Assembly: GCA_963575745.1 (NCBI GenBank)
Contig: CAUYUJ010015831.1
Span: 1 to 64,000, forward strand
From: Prorocentrum cordatum
Lineage: Eukaryota; Sar; Dinophyceae; Prorocentrales; Prorocentraceae
Direction: 5' to 3'
DNA length: 64,000 nt
In this document: one piece after another, positions 34,238-44,954 of the stretch
Position numbering within the stretch: the stretch's first letter is position 1
Layout: each line of letters begins with the position of its first letter
Made by a program: the position numbers and the translations under genes
Notes under the pieces: generated by a model
Databases searched by the model: none
Seen by the model: only the letters and a program-made list of their open reading frames with translations
Told to the model about the DNA's origin: nothing

Positions 34238-35307
34238 GCAGATCCGCCGTGTGGCGGGTGAGCAGGCCCGATGACGCGCGTGCTGCGAAGTCGGAAGTGG
34301 CTCACCTGGTGGTTGAAAGCCCTAGTTCTGGATTCAAACCGTCGGGCTGCCGCGGCCTGGCGGGGGGGGGGGGGCGACGGCCAGCTCCTGCGTCTCCCAG
34401 GGGGGGGCCGTTGGCTGACACTCAGCCTCCTTCGGGGCCGACAGGCCCAGTGTTGGCTGACGGCTCCCAGCGCTCGGTGCAAGACAGTTCTCGTGTTCGG
34501 AGGGCTGCGGTCGGGGGTGGAGCTCCCGACGCGCCTCAGACGCCTGCGGCTGCAGGCGAGACCGCGGCTGGCCACTCCCAGTCGAGAGCGCGGAGGGCGG
34601 CTGTCAGGAGTACGGCTGCTGCTGCGAGCAGGCTTGCGGTGCAGTGGGCGAGCTCGCTAGGTGACATCCGTGCTGCAAGAACGGAGGTGGCGCCAAGGGC
34701 CGCTGAGTTCCCTAGTTCTGGAGTCAAGCCGTCGGGTTGTAGCTACCTGGCGGGGGAGGGGGGAGCGACGGCCAGCTCCCGCGCCTCCCGGGGGGGGCCG
34801 TTGGCGGATGCTCAGCCTCCTGAGGGACCGACAGGCCCAGTGTTGGCTGACGGCCCCCAGGCTCAGGTGCATGTCCTGACTAGTATGCGGAGGGCTGCGG
34901 AGAGGAGAGGCGCTCCCGACGAGCCGCCGTCGCCTGTCGCTGCTGGCGCGCCCGTCGCGCGCCCCTCCCAGGCTAGGGCGTGGAGGGCTGCAGTCGGGAG
35001 CGGAGCTCCTGGCGCGCCTCCACGGCTCGATGCTGAGGAGGTGAGGCCGTGTGGAGGGGGTGGGGGTGGGGTCGTGGGGTCGTCGTCGGACGTGGGGGGC
35101 CGAGCTTCGGCGCTGTCGCCAGAGTCCGACGAGGAACGGCGGGCCCGCATTGTTCAAAGGTTGCTGCGGGCGGCGCGGGGTGAGACGCCCGTGGCTGAAT
35201 TGGGCCTGGCCCAATTGCCAGGCCTGCACGGCGGAGAGGCCCCGCGAGGGCCTTGGGCTGTACCCCAAGAGAGGGTGAGGGCCTCAGGGGCTCAGGCCGA
35301 CTGCTAA
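34234..35307 (+). pseudogene. Element 1 C-terminal tail with 130-residue tandem duplication
   Basis: This is low-complexity Ala/Gly/Pro/Ser/Arg protein of 357 residues, likely once continuous with ORF2 before the 15-G run. Two 130-residue units share phrases such as FPSSGVKPSGC and PTGPVLADG. No known domain is present. The end (SPESDEERRARIVQRLLRAA) looks helical. There is no counterpart in the intact element 2. Confidence 0.55.
34269..35048 (+). repeat. 390-bp in-frame tandem duplication
   Basis: Units start at 34269 (CGATGACGCGCGTGCTGC) and 34659 (GGTGACATCCGTGCTGC). ACAGGCCCAGTGTTGGCTGA recurs at 34441 and 34831, exactly 390 bp apart. Confidence 0.85.
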
Positions 35308-35395
35308 GCTAGTGGTTGGCTGGGTTCCCTTCTTTCCTCAGCGCAGCAGGGGTCCGTGCTTGGACTCTTGCTCGACGTCATTCCCATTCCCATTC

Positions 35396-35522
35396 CTTCC
35401 TCCTCCTCCTCCTCCTCCTCCTCCTCCTCCCCCTCCTCCTCCCCCTCCTCCTCCTCCTCCTCCTCCTCCTCCTCCTCCTCCTCCTCCTCTTCCTCCTCCT
35501 CTCTCCTCTTCCTCCTCCCCCG
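35396..35522. repeat. TCC microsatellite, 3' flank of element 1
   Basis: TCC repeats interrupted by CCCTCC and TCTTCC. With 27957-28035 it forms a pair of like flanks around the element. Confidence 0.95.
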
Positions 35523-36200
35523 GCGGGCTGGAGGGTACGGCGAGCCGGGGGCGGCTCGCCGCCGCTCCCGCAGGTTTCGGGCTCGTGCATCTGCTGCAGT
35601 CGAGGGAACAAGCACGGGGGCCCTCATCAAGATGTCGCGGGATCTCCTCGATGCCGATGTTGGTCATGGTCCGTGGCCGCAGTGTTTCCGCGTTCAGTTT
35701 TTGTCATGGTTCCTGTGTTTCGCCCCCTCAATTCAGCGCATTGCGTCACCTCAAGCATCATAACAAAAGTAGCAGTGTTGCATCGAGTTCTGCTGGCCAT
35801 CCTGTCGGACTTGTGACTCTTGCTTCGCCGCGCGAGCGTTCGCCGATGTAAGCGGAGGTTTGCGACCATGTGCGAGACCTACCCCTGCGGGTCCGATCGG
35901 CGCCGGGGTGTCGAACACCCCCTGGGACTCAGTCGGCCGCACGCGCCCTTCAAATTTTTCGCCTGGCCAATTTTTCCGAAATCTTACCTGCAGGGGTGGG
36001 GTTCGCATCCGACGGTCGTGATGTATTGATTCCTTGTCGAAGAGTAGGGTTTTCAGGCCGTACTTCGGGCATCCAGCGGCTGTTCGGGATGCGTCTGGCA
36101 CCCCCAAAACGCTGTCGGCGAGGCGCAGCCGCTGGAAAGCATCCTGGGTTGAGAAGATTTTATAGGCTTACGCCACATCCGCCGACCCCTTTTTTTCATC
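35523..36200. other. Spacer with a dispersed repeat end, no gene
   Basis: The segment TAGGCTTACGCCACATCCGC at about 36163 (continuing CGACCCCTT) recurs at about 54380 in the same orientation. No gene is recognised. Confidence 0.45.
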
Positions 36201-36905
36201 AGGGGCTATCGCCGGGTCTCGGGAGCTCTCTCGGAGGCTTTGCGGGGCGGCCTAGGGGCATCGTGGGTTGTCTGGATGCCATCTTGGGCGTCTTGGAACG
36301 GTCTTTCGGCGAGTCGAGGTTCTCTTGGACTGTCCTGGGGGCTTCTGGGGAGGCCTCAGGGGTTGTCCATCGTGGCTGCCGGCCGTGGGCACCGCGGCTG
36401 CCGCCCATTCCGCCATGCGTTGTGTTGGGCTTTGTTTGACCAGGCGATGTGGTAGAAAGGGACAGGAGGAGGAGAAGGAGGAGGATGCGGTGGAGGAAGA
36501 GGAGAAGAAGGAGGTCAAGGAAAAGGAATTCGGCGATTTTGGTATCTTAGTGTTTCCTGAGAGGCGTACTGGGGGGCCTTTTGGGATGTCTTGACGGATT
36601 CTTGGTGCCTTCGGCCGCTCCCTTGGGCCCTCTTGGGGGCCTCCGGGGGCGGAAGGCTCGGAGCTTCGGTTCGGGCTCCCCGTCTTGGGCCCCTCTTGGG
36701 GCCGCCTGGGGGTTCTCTTGAGCTATCTTGGGCGCCTCTTGGGCCGTCTTGGCGACTTCTTGGGCCGTGTTGGGGCCCTGTTGGGAGCCTCTTGGGCCCT
36801 CTTGGAGCGGTCTTGGCGGCCTCGAGGGCCATTGTCAACGCCGTGTTGGCCGAAAAGGCGTATATGCCAAACATGTACGTTTTCCAATGGAAATTGCACG
36901 ATTTT
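36201..36905. repeat. CTTGG minisatellite arrays
   Basis: Two degenerate blocks (36210-36410 and 36590-36850) are separated by GGA-rich sequence at 36460-36510. They end in the family spacer (GGCCGAAAAGGCGTATATGCC...TTTTCCAATGGAAATTGCACG) also found near 39690. Confidence 0.75.
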
Positions 36906-37170
36906 GGCCTCTGGGGCCCCGCTTCGGCAGCCTGAGAAGACTTAAAGGAACCAGCGAGGGCTTCCGAAATCTTCGGTTGAACAGAGTCATGTCGTCGGAG
37001 ACTCGGTGATCTCCAGGATCTCCGCCATCACGCAGTGATAAGAAAGCTCAGGCGCGAAGCGCGCTATAGCTAATGCCCCCCCCGAGTTTGCCAAGCGGCA
37101 GCGCCAACTGGAAGACATAGTGCACCACCCGCCTGTGGCAGAGGACCTGCTCTGGAGACTCGGGGGGGGG

Positions 37171-37372
37171 GGGTCGGCGGCCAGCGAGGGGGGGAAGCGA
37201 GAAGGAGAGGGCCCTCCCAGAAGGCTCGGAATTCCCCCGGCCTTCCGAGAAATGTTCTGCGCCTCCCCGAGGACAGAAGAACTTCTCAGAAGGGGCGCGA
37301 GGGCTTCTGAGGAGTCCCGCCGCCTTCTGCGAAGGCCTTCTCCTTCTCGCTTCCCCTCCTCGCTCGCCGCCG
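37171..37372. mobile_element. Foldback element, family B, copy 1
   Basis: The arms GGCGGCCAGCGAGGGGGG/AAGCGAGAAGGAGAGGGCC and the complement of CTTCTCCTTCTCGCTTCCCC/TCCTCGCTCGCCGCC pair over about 50 bp. GAGGGCTTCTGAGGAG and AGAAGGC words lie inside. A diverged copy lies inverted at 41152-41345. Confidence 0.7.
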
Positions 37373-37721
37373 GGTTAAAGGGACTGTTTCGGCAAGGTTT
37401 TAGACGACAGCAGCGACGACGACGACGACGCTCGCCGCCGAGGGGGGGCCGAGGGCCGAGGGCGGAGCGGCCACGGGGGCGGTTGGCGGCCGCGGGTTGA
37501 CGCCCCAGGCGGCCGCGGAGGACGACGGCGAGGACCTGGGCGGCGGCCCCGACGCCGGAGGGGCGAGCGGGGCAAGGGGGGGCCGCGGGGGCCCCGTGGC
37601 GGGCCTGTGGTCGAGGGGGGGGGGGGGAGGAGGGAGCAGGGAGGGTGACGGAAGAGGAGGGAGGATGAGGCGGGAGGGCGAGGAGGAGGAGGATGAGGGT
37701 GAGGGTGAGGGTGAGGATGAG
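37373..37721. other. GC-rich spacer, no gene
   Basis: It contains GACGACGAC repeats at 37407-37430 and G runs near 37615-37627. The sequence GTTTCGGCAAGGTTTTAGACG next to the foldback is also next to the inverted copy at about 41120. Confidence 0.45.
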
Positions 37722-37729
37722 GGTGATGC

Positions 37730-37770
<41 letters not shown>

Positions 37771-38276
37771 ATGGTGCTGCTGCTGCTGATGCTGATGATG
37801 ATGCTGCTGCTGATGATGATGATGGTGGTGGTGCTGCTGCTGATGATGCTGCTGATGAAAATGATGATGGTGCTGCTGCTGAAAATGATGATGCTCATGA
37901 TGCTGCTGCTGCTAGTTAATGATGATGTCGCTGCTGATGATGTGTATTACGATGATGCTGCTGCTGATGATGATGATGAATTGTGATGGTGGTGGCGGTG
38001 ATGATGGTGAAGTTGATTATGATGATGCATGCGATGATGCTGATGATGATGCTGCTGGTGTTGATGCTGCTGCTGGCGCTGATGATGATGATGATGCTGA
38101 TGATGATGATGATTATGGTGATGCTGATGACGATGATGGTGATGACGCTGGTGGTGGTGGGGGTGATGACGATGATTGTGATGTTGCTGCTGCGGCTGAG
38201 GATGTTATTATGATGCTGATTGTGGTAATAATGACGATGCTGATGATGCTGATGCTGATTGTGATGATGCTGGGGC

Positions 38277-38316
<40 letters not shown>

Positions 38317-38668
38317 AGTGATGGTGCTGGTGCTGATGATTACGGTGATGATGCTGATGGTGCTGATGATGCTGATGATGATGGTGATGCGGTTGACGAT
38401 AATGACGACATGCATTATGATGAAGGCGGTGATGATGTCGACGTTGACGATAATGACGATGATTATGACGATGACACCACCGACGAGGATTACTACGGTG
38501 ATGATGCTGATTATGATGATGATTCTGCTGATTATGATGATGGTGCTGGTGATGATGGTGGTGATGATGATCATACTGGTAATGATGATGTTGATGATGA
38601 TGGTGATGCGGATGATGATGCGATGATGATGACGACGATGATGATGATAATCATGATAATGATGCTGT

Positions 38669-38710
<42 letters not shown>

Positions 38711-38724
38711 CGATGATCATGATC

Positions 38725-38772
<48 letters not shown>

Positions 38773-38895
38773 CTGATGCTGATGCTGATGCTGATGCTGA
38801 TGCTGGTGCTGATGATGATTGGTGGTGGTGGTGGTGATGCTAGTGATGATGATACTGATGATGATGGGTGTGGTGATGATGATTGATTGATTGGT
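37722..38895. repeat. GAT/GCT satellite
   Basis: It starts with GGGTGA hexamers and GCT runs (37725-37760) and passes into GAT repeats with pure runs near 38280 and 38730. It closes with GATTGATTGATT at 38880-38910. Confidence 0.96.
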
Positions 38896-38959
38896 TTATT
38901 GATTGATTTATGGATTGCCTGACAGACTCACTGACGGATGGAGTGATGGACTGGAAATA

Positions 38960-39135
38960 AGGCGGCGGAGGAGTATTTGGGAGGAGGAGGGCAAGGGTAA
39001 CGGGGGGGAGGAGAAGGGGGGGGGGCGGCTAGGGAGCGGGTGGGAACGGTGGAGGCGGAGGATCAGGAGGAGGAGGAGGGAGAGGAGGGATGGAGGGAGG
39101 GAGGGAGAAAGGGAGGACGGGAGGGGGAGGGAATT
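38960..39135. repeat. GGA-rich tract
   Basis: Purine-rich GGA/GGGA repeats, with no coding content. Confidence 0.75.
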
Positions 39136-39261
39136 GACGCTCGACAATGTCTTCCCGTGCTAAGAACGCTCCAGGCCACCTTTAGGTAGTTCTGTAGACG
39201 GCCGCGTCGTCGGAGACTTCCTGCGGACACGCTGGATCTCGGGGATCGCGTATTTCTTGAT

Positions 39262-40085
39262 TGTAGTCGCTTCGCTCATTCCGCCAGCCCGTATTGCCTC
39301 GCTGCTTTGGGGTTGTGTTTGGGCCTTTTGGGGGCCTCTGAGAGGCAGTTTTGAGGCCTCTTGGGGGCCGTGTTGGGCATCTTGGGGTCTCTTGGGGCCC
39401 CCAAGACCTCTTGGGGTGCCTCTTGGGGGCCCCTTGGGGCCTCTGGGGGGGCCTCTTGGGGCCTCCTGGGGGCCTCTTGGGGCTGAAGGCTGGACTTTTT
39501 GGTTCCTGGTCCCCGTCTTGGGCCTCCCTTGGTGCCGTTTTGGAGCCATCTTGGGCCATCTTGGGCGCCTTTTGGGCTGTCTTGGCGGCATCTTGGGCCG
39601 TCCTGGGGCCCTCTCGGAGGCATCTTGGGCAGTCTTGGGGCGGTCTTGGGGGCCTCTTGGGTCGTCTTGGAGCGTTGGGAAGCCGAAAAGACGAGAAACG
39701 CCGTACATGCGACAAATGTACTTTTTCCAAATGGAGTGGGGCGATTTTTGCTTGTCGGGGCCCTCTTGAGATGCTTCTTCGAGGCCTCTTTGGGCGTCTC
39801 GGAGGCGTCCGCGGCCGTCCGGAGGCCATCTTGGGCGTCTTGGACCGATCGGTCGGGGACTCGGAGCCCTCTTGGACCGTCTTGGGGATTCTTGGGGCCC
39901 TCTAAGAGTGCTCTATGGCACCTGAAAGCCACGCCCAGAAGGAAAAAGCATCTCTGAGTCGGACCGGCCGGGGTACTTTTCGTCCGGGGGTCCCCAGGGG
40001 CCGCCACGCGCGCGCGAACTAGAATTATTGTTAACCTGTTACCAGAGATCTTGGCACGCCTCTGGCCCGTTTGGTCGGTGAATAT
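39262..40085. repeat. CTTGG array with conserved flanks, copy 2
   Basis: It starts CGCTTCGCTCATTCCGCCAG. The array runs 39310-39680, then comes the spacer GGAAGCCGAAAAGACGAGAA, then more array. It closes at 39940-40080 with the block GGTACTTTTCGTCCGGGGG...GCCTCTGGCCCGTT that also closes copy 1 at 19525-20265. Confidence 0.8.
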
Positions 40086-40359
40086 ATGTGTATATACATT
40101 CTCGAAACATGTACTTGTCTCTGTGAGGTCTTTGGTTCCCCAGGCCACGCCCTGTCAGGGCTCTCCCCCCTCTGGCTCGCCGTGCGATGGGTCGTGCCTG
40201 GCGGCTCGTCCTCTCCAGTCGTCCGCCGTGTCGTGTCGGGTCGTCTGCCGTGTCGTGTTCCTCGTCGTCGCTTCTCTGCCGTTTCGTGCCGTGTCGTATC
40301 GTTCCGGGGCCATGGGCCGTTTGTATGTTTCTCTTTTTTGTTCTTTATATCTCTCTCTT

Positions 40360-40540
40360 GTATGTAATGTATGTATGTATGTATATATGTCTGTCTGTCT
40401 GTCTGTCTGTGTGTCTGTCTGTCTGTCTGTATGTATGTATGTCTGTATGTATGTATGTATGTGTGTGTGTGTGTATGTGTGTACATTGTTGTATGTATAG
40501 ACATATGTAAGTATGTATATGTATGTAAAAGTACGTATAT
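40360..40540. repeat. TGTA and TCTG tetranucleotide repeats
   Basis: TGTATGTA, then TCTGTCTG, then TGTA and GTGTGT units in succession. Confidence 0.93.
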
Positions 40541-40768
40541 GTTTTTTTTAGCCCTCTCGGCGGCGCATTCTCCCGCTGGCCCCCATCAGTCCCCTCCGGT
40601 TGGGGCCTCCCCCTTTGGGAGCCGCTGCTGTGAGGGGCTCCCCCCGCCTCTAAGGGTGTCGCCCGGGGCCTACGCCTGCGCGTGGCGGATTGCCGCGCGG
40701 CGCCGTGACCCTTCGGCGAGCCGTTGGGCTGGACTGGCCGCCGCGGCGGCGCGGATCCGTCCGATGCT

Positions 40769-40958
40769 TCAGGGGCAACGCTAGGGGGGGGATAGGCACA
40801 AGGGGGATGCATCGCCCCTCAATCGCCCATTGATCGCCGATGTGGGCCCGATAGCCCTAACCTTGCCAGGAAGGAAGGGCCGATTTATCGGCGATGTATC
40901 GCCGATTCAAGGTCGATGCATCCCCCCCATGCCGGTCCCCCCCAATCGTTGCCCTCCA
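40769..40958. mobile_element. Foldback element, family A, copy 3
   Basis: TCAGGGGCAACGCTAGGG at the start and CAATCGTTGCCCTCCA at the end, with central ATTGATCGCCGATGTGGGCCC mirrored by TTTATCGGCGATGTATCGCC. GATGCT is duplicated on both sides (40763-40768 and 40959-40964), the clearest target duplication in this family. Confidence 0.8.
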
Positions 40959-40989
40959 GATGCTCTTTCACCCTTTCAGCCCTCCCTCT

Positions 40990-41130
40990 CGCCTGGTGCT
41001 CCTCGTCGTCGTCGTCCTCCTCGTCCTCGTCGTCGCCCTCGTGCTCCATCCCGTTCTCGTCGCCGCAGCCGCCGCTGCCTCGGTCGTCGTGGTCGTGGTC
41101 GTGGTCGTCGCTGTTGTCGTCGAAAACCTT
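40990..41130. repeat. CGT/CTC trinucleotide tract
   Basis: CTCGTCGTCGTC and GTGGTCGTGGTC repeats leading into the family B foldback. Confidence 0.85.
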
Positions 41131-41151
41131 GTCGAAACGGTCCCTTTATTC

Positions 41152-41345
41152 GGGCGCGAGCGAGGGGGGGAAGTGATAAGGAGAACGCTTTCTCAGAAGG
41201 CGGTGGGGCTTCTCAGAAGCCCTCGGGTTTTCTGAAAAGTTTCCTGTGTCTTCGGGGAACGTTCAAACACATTTTCATACGGCTGGGGGACTTCCGAGCC
41301 TTCTGAGAAGGAAGGCCGCCCCTTCTCACTTCTCCTTGGGCTCGC
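41152..41345. mobile_element. Foldback element, family B, copy 2 (inverted)
   Basis: This reads as the reverse complement of 37171-37372 with divergence. GCGAGCGAGGGGGGGAAG stands at the start and CTTCTCACTTCTCCTTGGGC at the end, and AGAAGCCCTCG matches the internal word of copy 1. The two copies lie about 3.8 kb apart in opposite orientation. Confidence 0.65.
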
Positions 41346-41429
41346 CGCGGATGTACACCTCCTGGGTCCATCCTGTTCAAATTGTTGAGCCGCGTCCTGG
41401 CGCGGCGAACGCCCAGAAATGGCCGAAAC

Positions 41430-41745
41430 CTTCCGCAACGAAGACGCCACCGTCGCCGCCGCCGCCATTGTCGTCGTCGTCACCGCCGTCTCCGTCGTTG
41501 CCGTCGTCGTCGCTGTCGCCGTCGCCGTCACCGCCGCAGCAGTCGTCGTCGCCGTCGTCGTTGTCGCCGCCATCACCATCGCCGTCGTCGTTGGCGCCGC
41601 GGTCGTTTTGGTCGCCGCCGTCGTCGCCGTCGCCGAGACCGCCGTCGTCGCCGCCGTTGTCCTTGTCGTCTCCGCCGCCGCGGTGGCCGCCGCCGTCGTG
41701 GCCGTCGCCGTGTCGCCGCCGTCGTCCCGGTGGCCGTCGCCGCGG
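41430..41745. repeat. GTC/GCC trinucleotide tract
   Basis: GCCGTC/GTCGTC repeats with frequent changes. Poly-Val/Ala and Arg-rich frames reflect composition. Confidence 0.9.
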
Positions 41746-41921
41746 GTCACGGGAGGGGGGGTGGGCCGAGGCGCCGGGGAGCCCGCGGGCCCGCCCCGCT
41801 ACGAGGTCGCAGCCTCTGCGGCGCCCGCCCCGGCCGGCAACGCCTTGGTTTGTCAGCTCGCCTGGCCTGGACAAGTCCAGCTTTCTTTCTACATCGGTTT
41901 GCTTATGGGAGTCCCAGCCTC

Positions 41922-42100
41922 AGACATGATCGCGTCGTGAAAAAATCAGGACGGGCGGTTTTTCGCTACTTGCGAGACCTGGGGGCCTTCGCCGGGCCTC
42001 GGGAGCGTCAAAAAAGGACTCAGGATGAAAAGCTGGTCCCGGGGAAAGGGTCGGGACTTCTGGGGACGCCGTCCTGAAACAATCAGGACGTCGCATGTCT
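41922..42100. repeat. Dispersed repeat, partner of inverted copy at 51190-51405
   Basis: GATCGCGTCG...GCCGGGCCTCGGGAGCGTC...ACTCAGGATGAAAAGC...GACGTCGCATGTCTGGG matches the reverse complement of 51190-51405 in order and spacing. No coding content is recognised. Confidence 0.75.
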
Positions 42101-42255
42101 GGGGCTCCATCCCAAGAGAGCTGCTCCACTTGTCCCCCTGTTGTGCCACCAAGTGGTTGCAGTGGCTTCCCCTCGCAGTTGCAGTGGTTGTAATGGTTTC
42201 CTCTGCTATTGCGTTGGCTTCCTGTGCCTATGCCAATGGCATCCCCACAATCGCG

Positions 42256-42470
42256 TAAGTAGAGTGGGGTCGAGTAGAGTAGAGCATATTCGAATGGAGT
42301 AGAGACGCCTACACGAGAAGACTAGAGCATCATACATGATAGTATATAAGTGTGTAGAGTACAGCGGACCAGAGTAGAGTAGAGTAGTTGAAAGGAGAGC
42401 GGAGTAGAGTAGAGAATAATAGATGAATAGAGTCGAGCAGCGTCTATCAAAATAGATTCTCGAAGACGCC
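42256..42470. repeat. GAGTA-type degenerate satellite
   Basis: Tracts of AGAGTAGAGTAG-like pentamers with AT-richer interruptions. The same sequence type separates the ~0.8-kb repeat copies further right. Confidence 0.85.
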
Positions 42471-42599
42471 TACGGCGAATCACCGCCGCCCCCTGCCTTT
42501 TTGGAAGCGCCTATGTGGCCGAAGGTTGTGGCCAGAGGCCTGCCAAGCTATCGGACCACGTGTTCCCCGGATCGGTTTGGAAAGCCTTCGGGGAATACG

Positions 42600-44640
42600 T
42601 GGGCATCTTGAAGATCATCTTGGCCATCTGGAGGCCATTCTGACCCTTTCGGGCCTTCTTGGAGGACGTCTAGGAGGGCTCTTGGGCCGTCTTGGAGGCT
42701 ATCTTGAGCGTCTTGGAGACCTCTTGGGCCGTCTTGGGGGCCTCTTGGGGCCGTGTCTTGGGCCTCTTGGGCGATCTTTGTGGGCACTTGGGCGCCGTCT
42801 CGGGCCGTCGGAAGGCAGACAAAAAGCAAATGCCACAATCCTTCAAGAACCCATGGCTAATCAATGATTTTGGCCTTTTCGGGCCTTCTGGAGGCCCTCT
42901 TGGAGGCCTCTTGGGCCGTCTTGGGCCATCTTCGGGCCATGTTCGGCCGTCTTGGTGGGCTCCTGGTCCATCTGACGCCGTCGGAAGCCGTTTGGGGGGC
43001 CTCTGTGGGCCGACTTGGGGCCCTCTTGGAATGCTCCAGGGCCGTCTTGGAGGTCATCTTGGGCGTCTTAAAGGCCTCCTGTGCCATCTTGGGGGCCGTC
43101 TTGGGGCCCTCTTGGGCCGTTCTGGGGCCATCTTGGAGGCCTCTTGGGCGATCTTTCGGTGATCTTTGGGAGATCTTGGGCCGTCTCGGGCCGTCGGAAG
43201 GCCGAAAAGAAGCAACTGTCAACATCTGTCAAATACTTTAGGAACATCCATGTTTGTGGCCACTTCTGGCCTTCCTGGAGGCCTTCTTGGGGGCCTCTTG
43301 GGCCGTCTTGGGTCAGCTTTGAGCCAACTTCGGCCATCCTGTTGGGTTCCTGGCACGCCTGACGCCGTCGGGAGCCGTCTTGGGGGCCTTTCTGGGCCGA
43401 CTTGGGGCCCTCTTGGGGCGCTTCGGGGCCTTCTTGGAGGCCATCTTGGGCGTGTTGGAGGCCTCTTGGGCCGTCTTGGGGCCCTCTTGGGGCCGTCTTG
43501 AAGGCCACTTGGGCCGCATGGGGCCCTCTTGGGGGCCTCTTGGGCGATCTTGGGGGCCTCTTGGGCCGTCTTGAGCCGTCGGAATGCCGAGAAGAAGCAA
43601 ATCCCCAAATCCTTCAAAAACCTAGGGAAAATCAATGATGTTGGCCTCTTCGGGCCCTCCTGGAGGACCTCTTGGAGGCCTCTTGGGCCGTCTTGGAGGC
43701 CTCTGGGGGGCCTCTTGGGCAGTCTTGGGTCGTCTTGGACTCTCTTGGGCCATCTTGGAGGCCGTCTTGGACCATCTTGGGCGGACTTGGAGGCCATCTT
43801 GGACCATCTTGGAGGCCATCTTGGGCCAACGTGGCCATCTTGGACGCCATCTTGAGCCGTCTAGGAGGATTTTTCCGGGAATTGGGCGATCTACGGGTGG
43901 CCAACGGGTCGGGCCGAAGCCCACTGGGGAGTTCTTTTGGAAAAGGAACCAACACCAAAACCGAGAGGGTTCAGCACGCCAGGCACCCCTGTGATGAATC
44001 GACAAGGGGCGGTGGATCTCTTGGCCTTCTGCCCATTCCGCCACCGTGGTTAGGTTGTGGGTATGAAGCCTCTTGGATGTTCGTTGGGATCTCGTGGGGG
44101 GGGCCTTTCGGGGGCCTCTTGGAGGCAGTTTCGAGGCCTCAGGGGGCCGTTTTGGAGCCCCTTGGAGCCTCTTTTGGGCCTCTTGGGGGCCTTTTGAGGG
44201 CCTCTTGGGGGCGTCTTGGGGCCTCGTGGGCGCCTGTTGGGGCTTCCTGGGGGCCTCTGTTGGCGGAAGGCTCGGATTTTCGGTCCGTGTTCCCTCTTTT
44301 GGGCTCCTTTTGCATCGTCTTGTGTCCGTTTGGGTACCCTCTTGGAGGCCTCTTTGGCCGTTTCGGGGTGATCTTGGGGGCCTTTCGGGCCGCCTTGTAG
44401 CGTCGGAGAGCCGAAAAGGCGAAAACGCCCAAGTCCTCCAAAAAACCGAAGGCGAATTGATGATGTGTGCCTCTTGGGGCCCTCTTGGGAGGCCTTTTGG
44501 GTGCCTTGGGTGGCCTTGGGCTATTTTTAGACCATCTTGGGTGTCTTGGGTCGATCTTTGGGCGTTTCGGGGCCCTCTTGGACCGTCATGGGGGCTTGGT
44601 GGGGCCCTCTTGGTCCGTCTTCGGGCCCTGTCGGGCCCGA
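42600..44640. repeat. Long CTTGG array with higher-order units
   Basis: CTTGG units of about 12 bp are broken by similar spacers: GGAAGGCAGACAAAAAGCAAA (~42815), GGAAGGCCGAAAAGAAGCAAC (~43195), GGAATGCCGAGAAGAAGCAAA (~43580) and GGAGAGCCGAAAAGGCGAAA (~44408). The spacing of about 380-390 bp between the first three shows a higher-order repeat. 43860-44060 is a non-array insert ending in the leader CATTCCGCCACCGTGG. Confidence 0.85.
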
Positions 44641-44799
44641 AGAAATTATGCGGGAGCACTTCCCAGAACCCGGAGGGCACGTGGGAAGCCCCGGTTGATT
44701 TGAGAATTTGGGTTCCAGTCGCCTTCGAGATCTTTCAGGGGTGAGGATTGAGGCTTAGAGGATTCGGCAAGTGAGGACACGCCCACTCCGCACCCAGAG

Positions 44800-44802
44800 G
44801 TA

Positions 44803-44856
<54 letters not shown>

Positions 44857-44872
44857 ATATATAGATATATGA
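44800..44872. repeat. TA dinucleotide repeat
   Basis: TATATATA with a few GTA and AGA steps. Confidence 0.95.
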
Positions 44873-44954
44873 GTAGACCACGGTTTAATACAGAGTAGAA
44901 GAGAGTGGAGTAGGGCAGAGTAGGAGTAGAGTAGTGGACGTCGAGTGGAGTAGA

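Larger units (their letters stand above)
28036..35395 (+). mobile_element. Degraded LINE-like (non-LTR) retrotransposon, element 1
   Basis: About 7.4 kb. It starts exactly with the spliced leader and carries ORF1 (helical, zinc motif) and ORF2 (endonuclease, reverse transcriptase, RNase H, Cys/His modules, long tail). It ends near three CATTCC repeats (about 35378-35395) before TCC microsatellite. ORF1 has an in-frame stop and ORF2 is split over at least five frame segments, so the copy is dead as assembled. No long terminal repeats are present. The TCC sequence on both sides hides any target duplication. The 3' end is placed by the change to TCC repeat and is less certain than the 5' end. 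Confidence 0.85.

Noticed and set aside
42101-42258. Hydrophobic peptide (WLPLAVAVVVMVSSAIALAS) followed by a GTAAGT donor-like site, as a first exon
   Set aside because: The upstream part is a dispersed repeat and the downstream part is GAGTA satellite. No second exon can be found.
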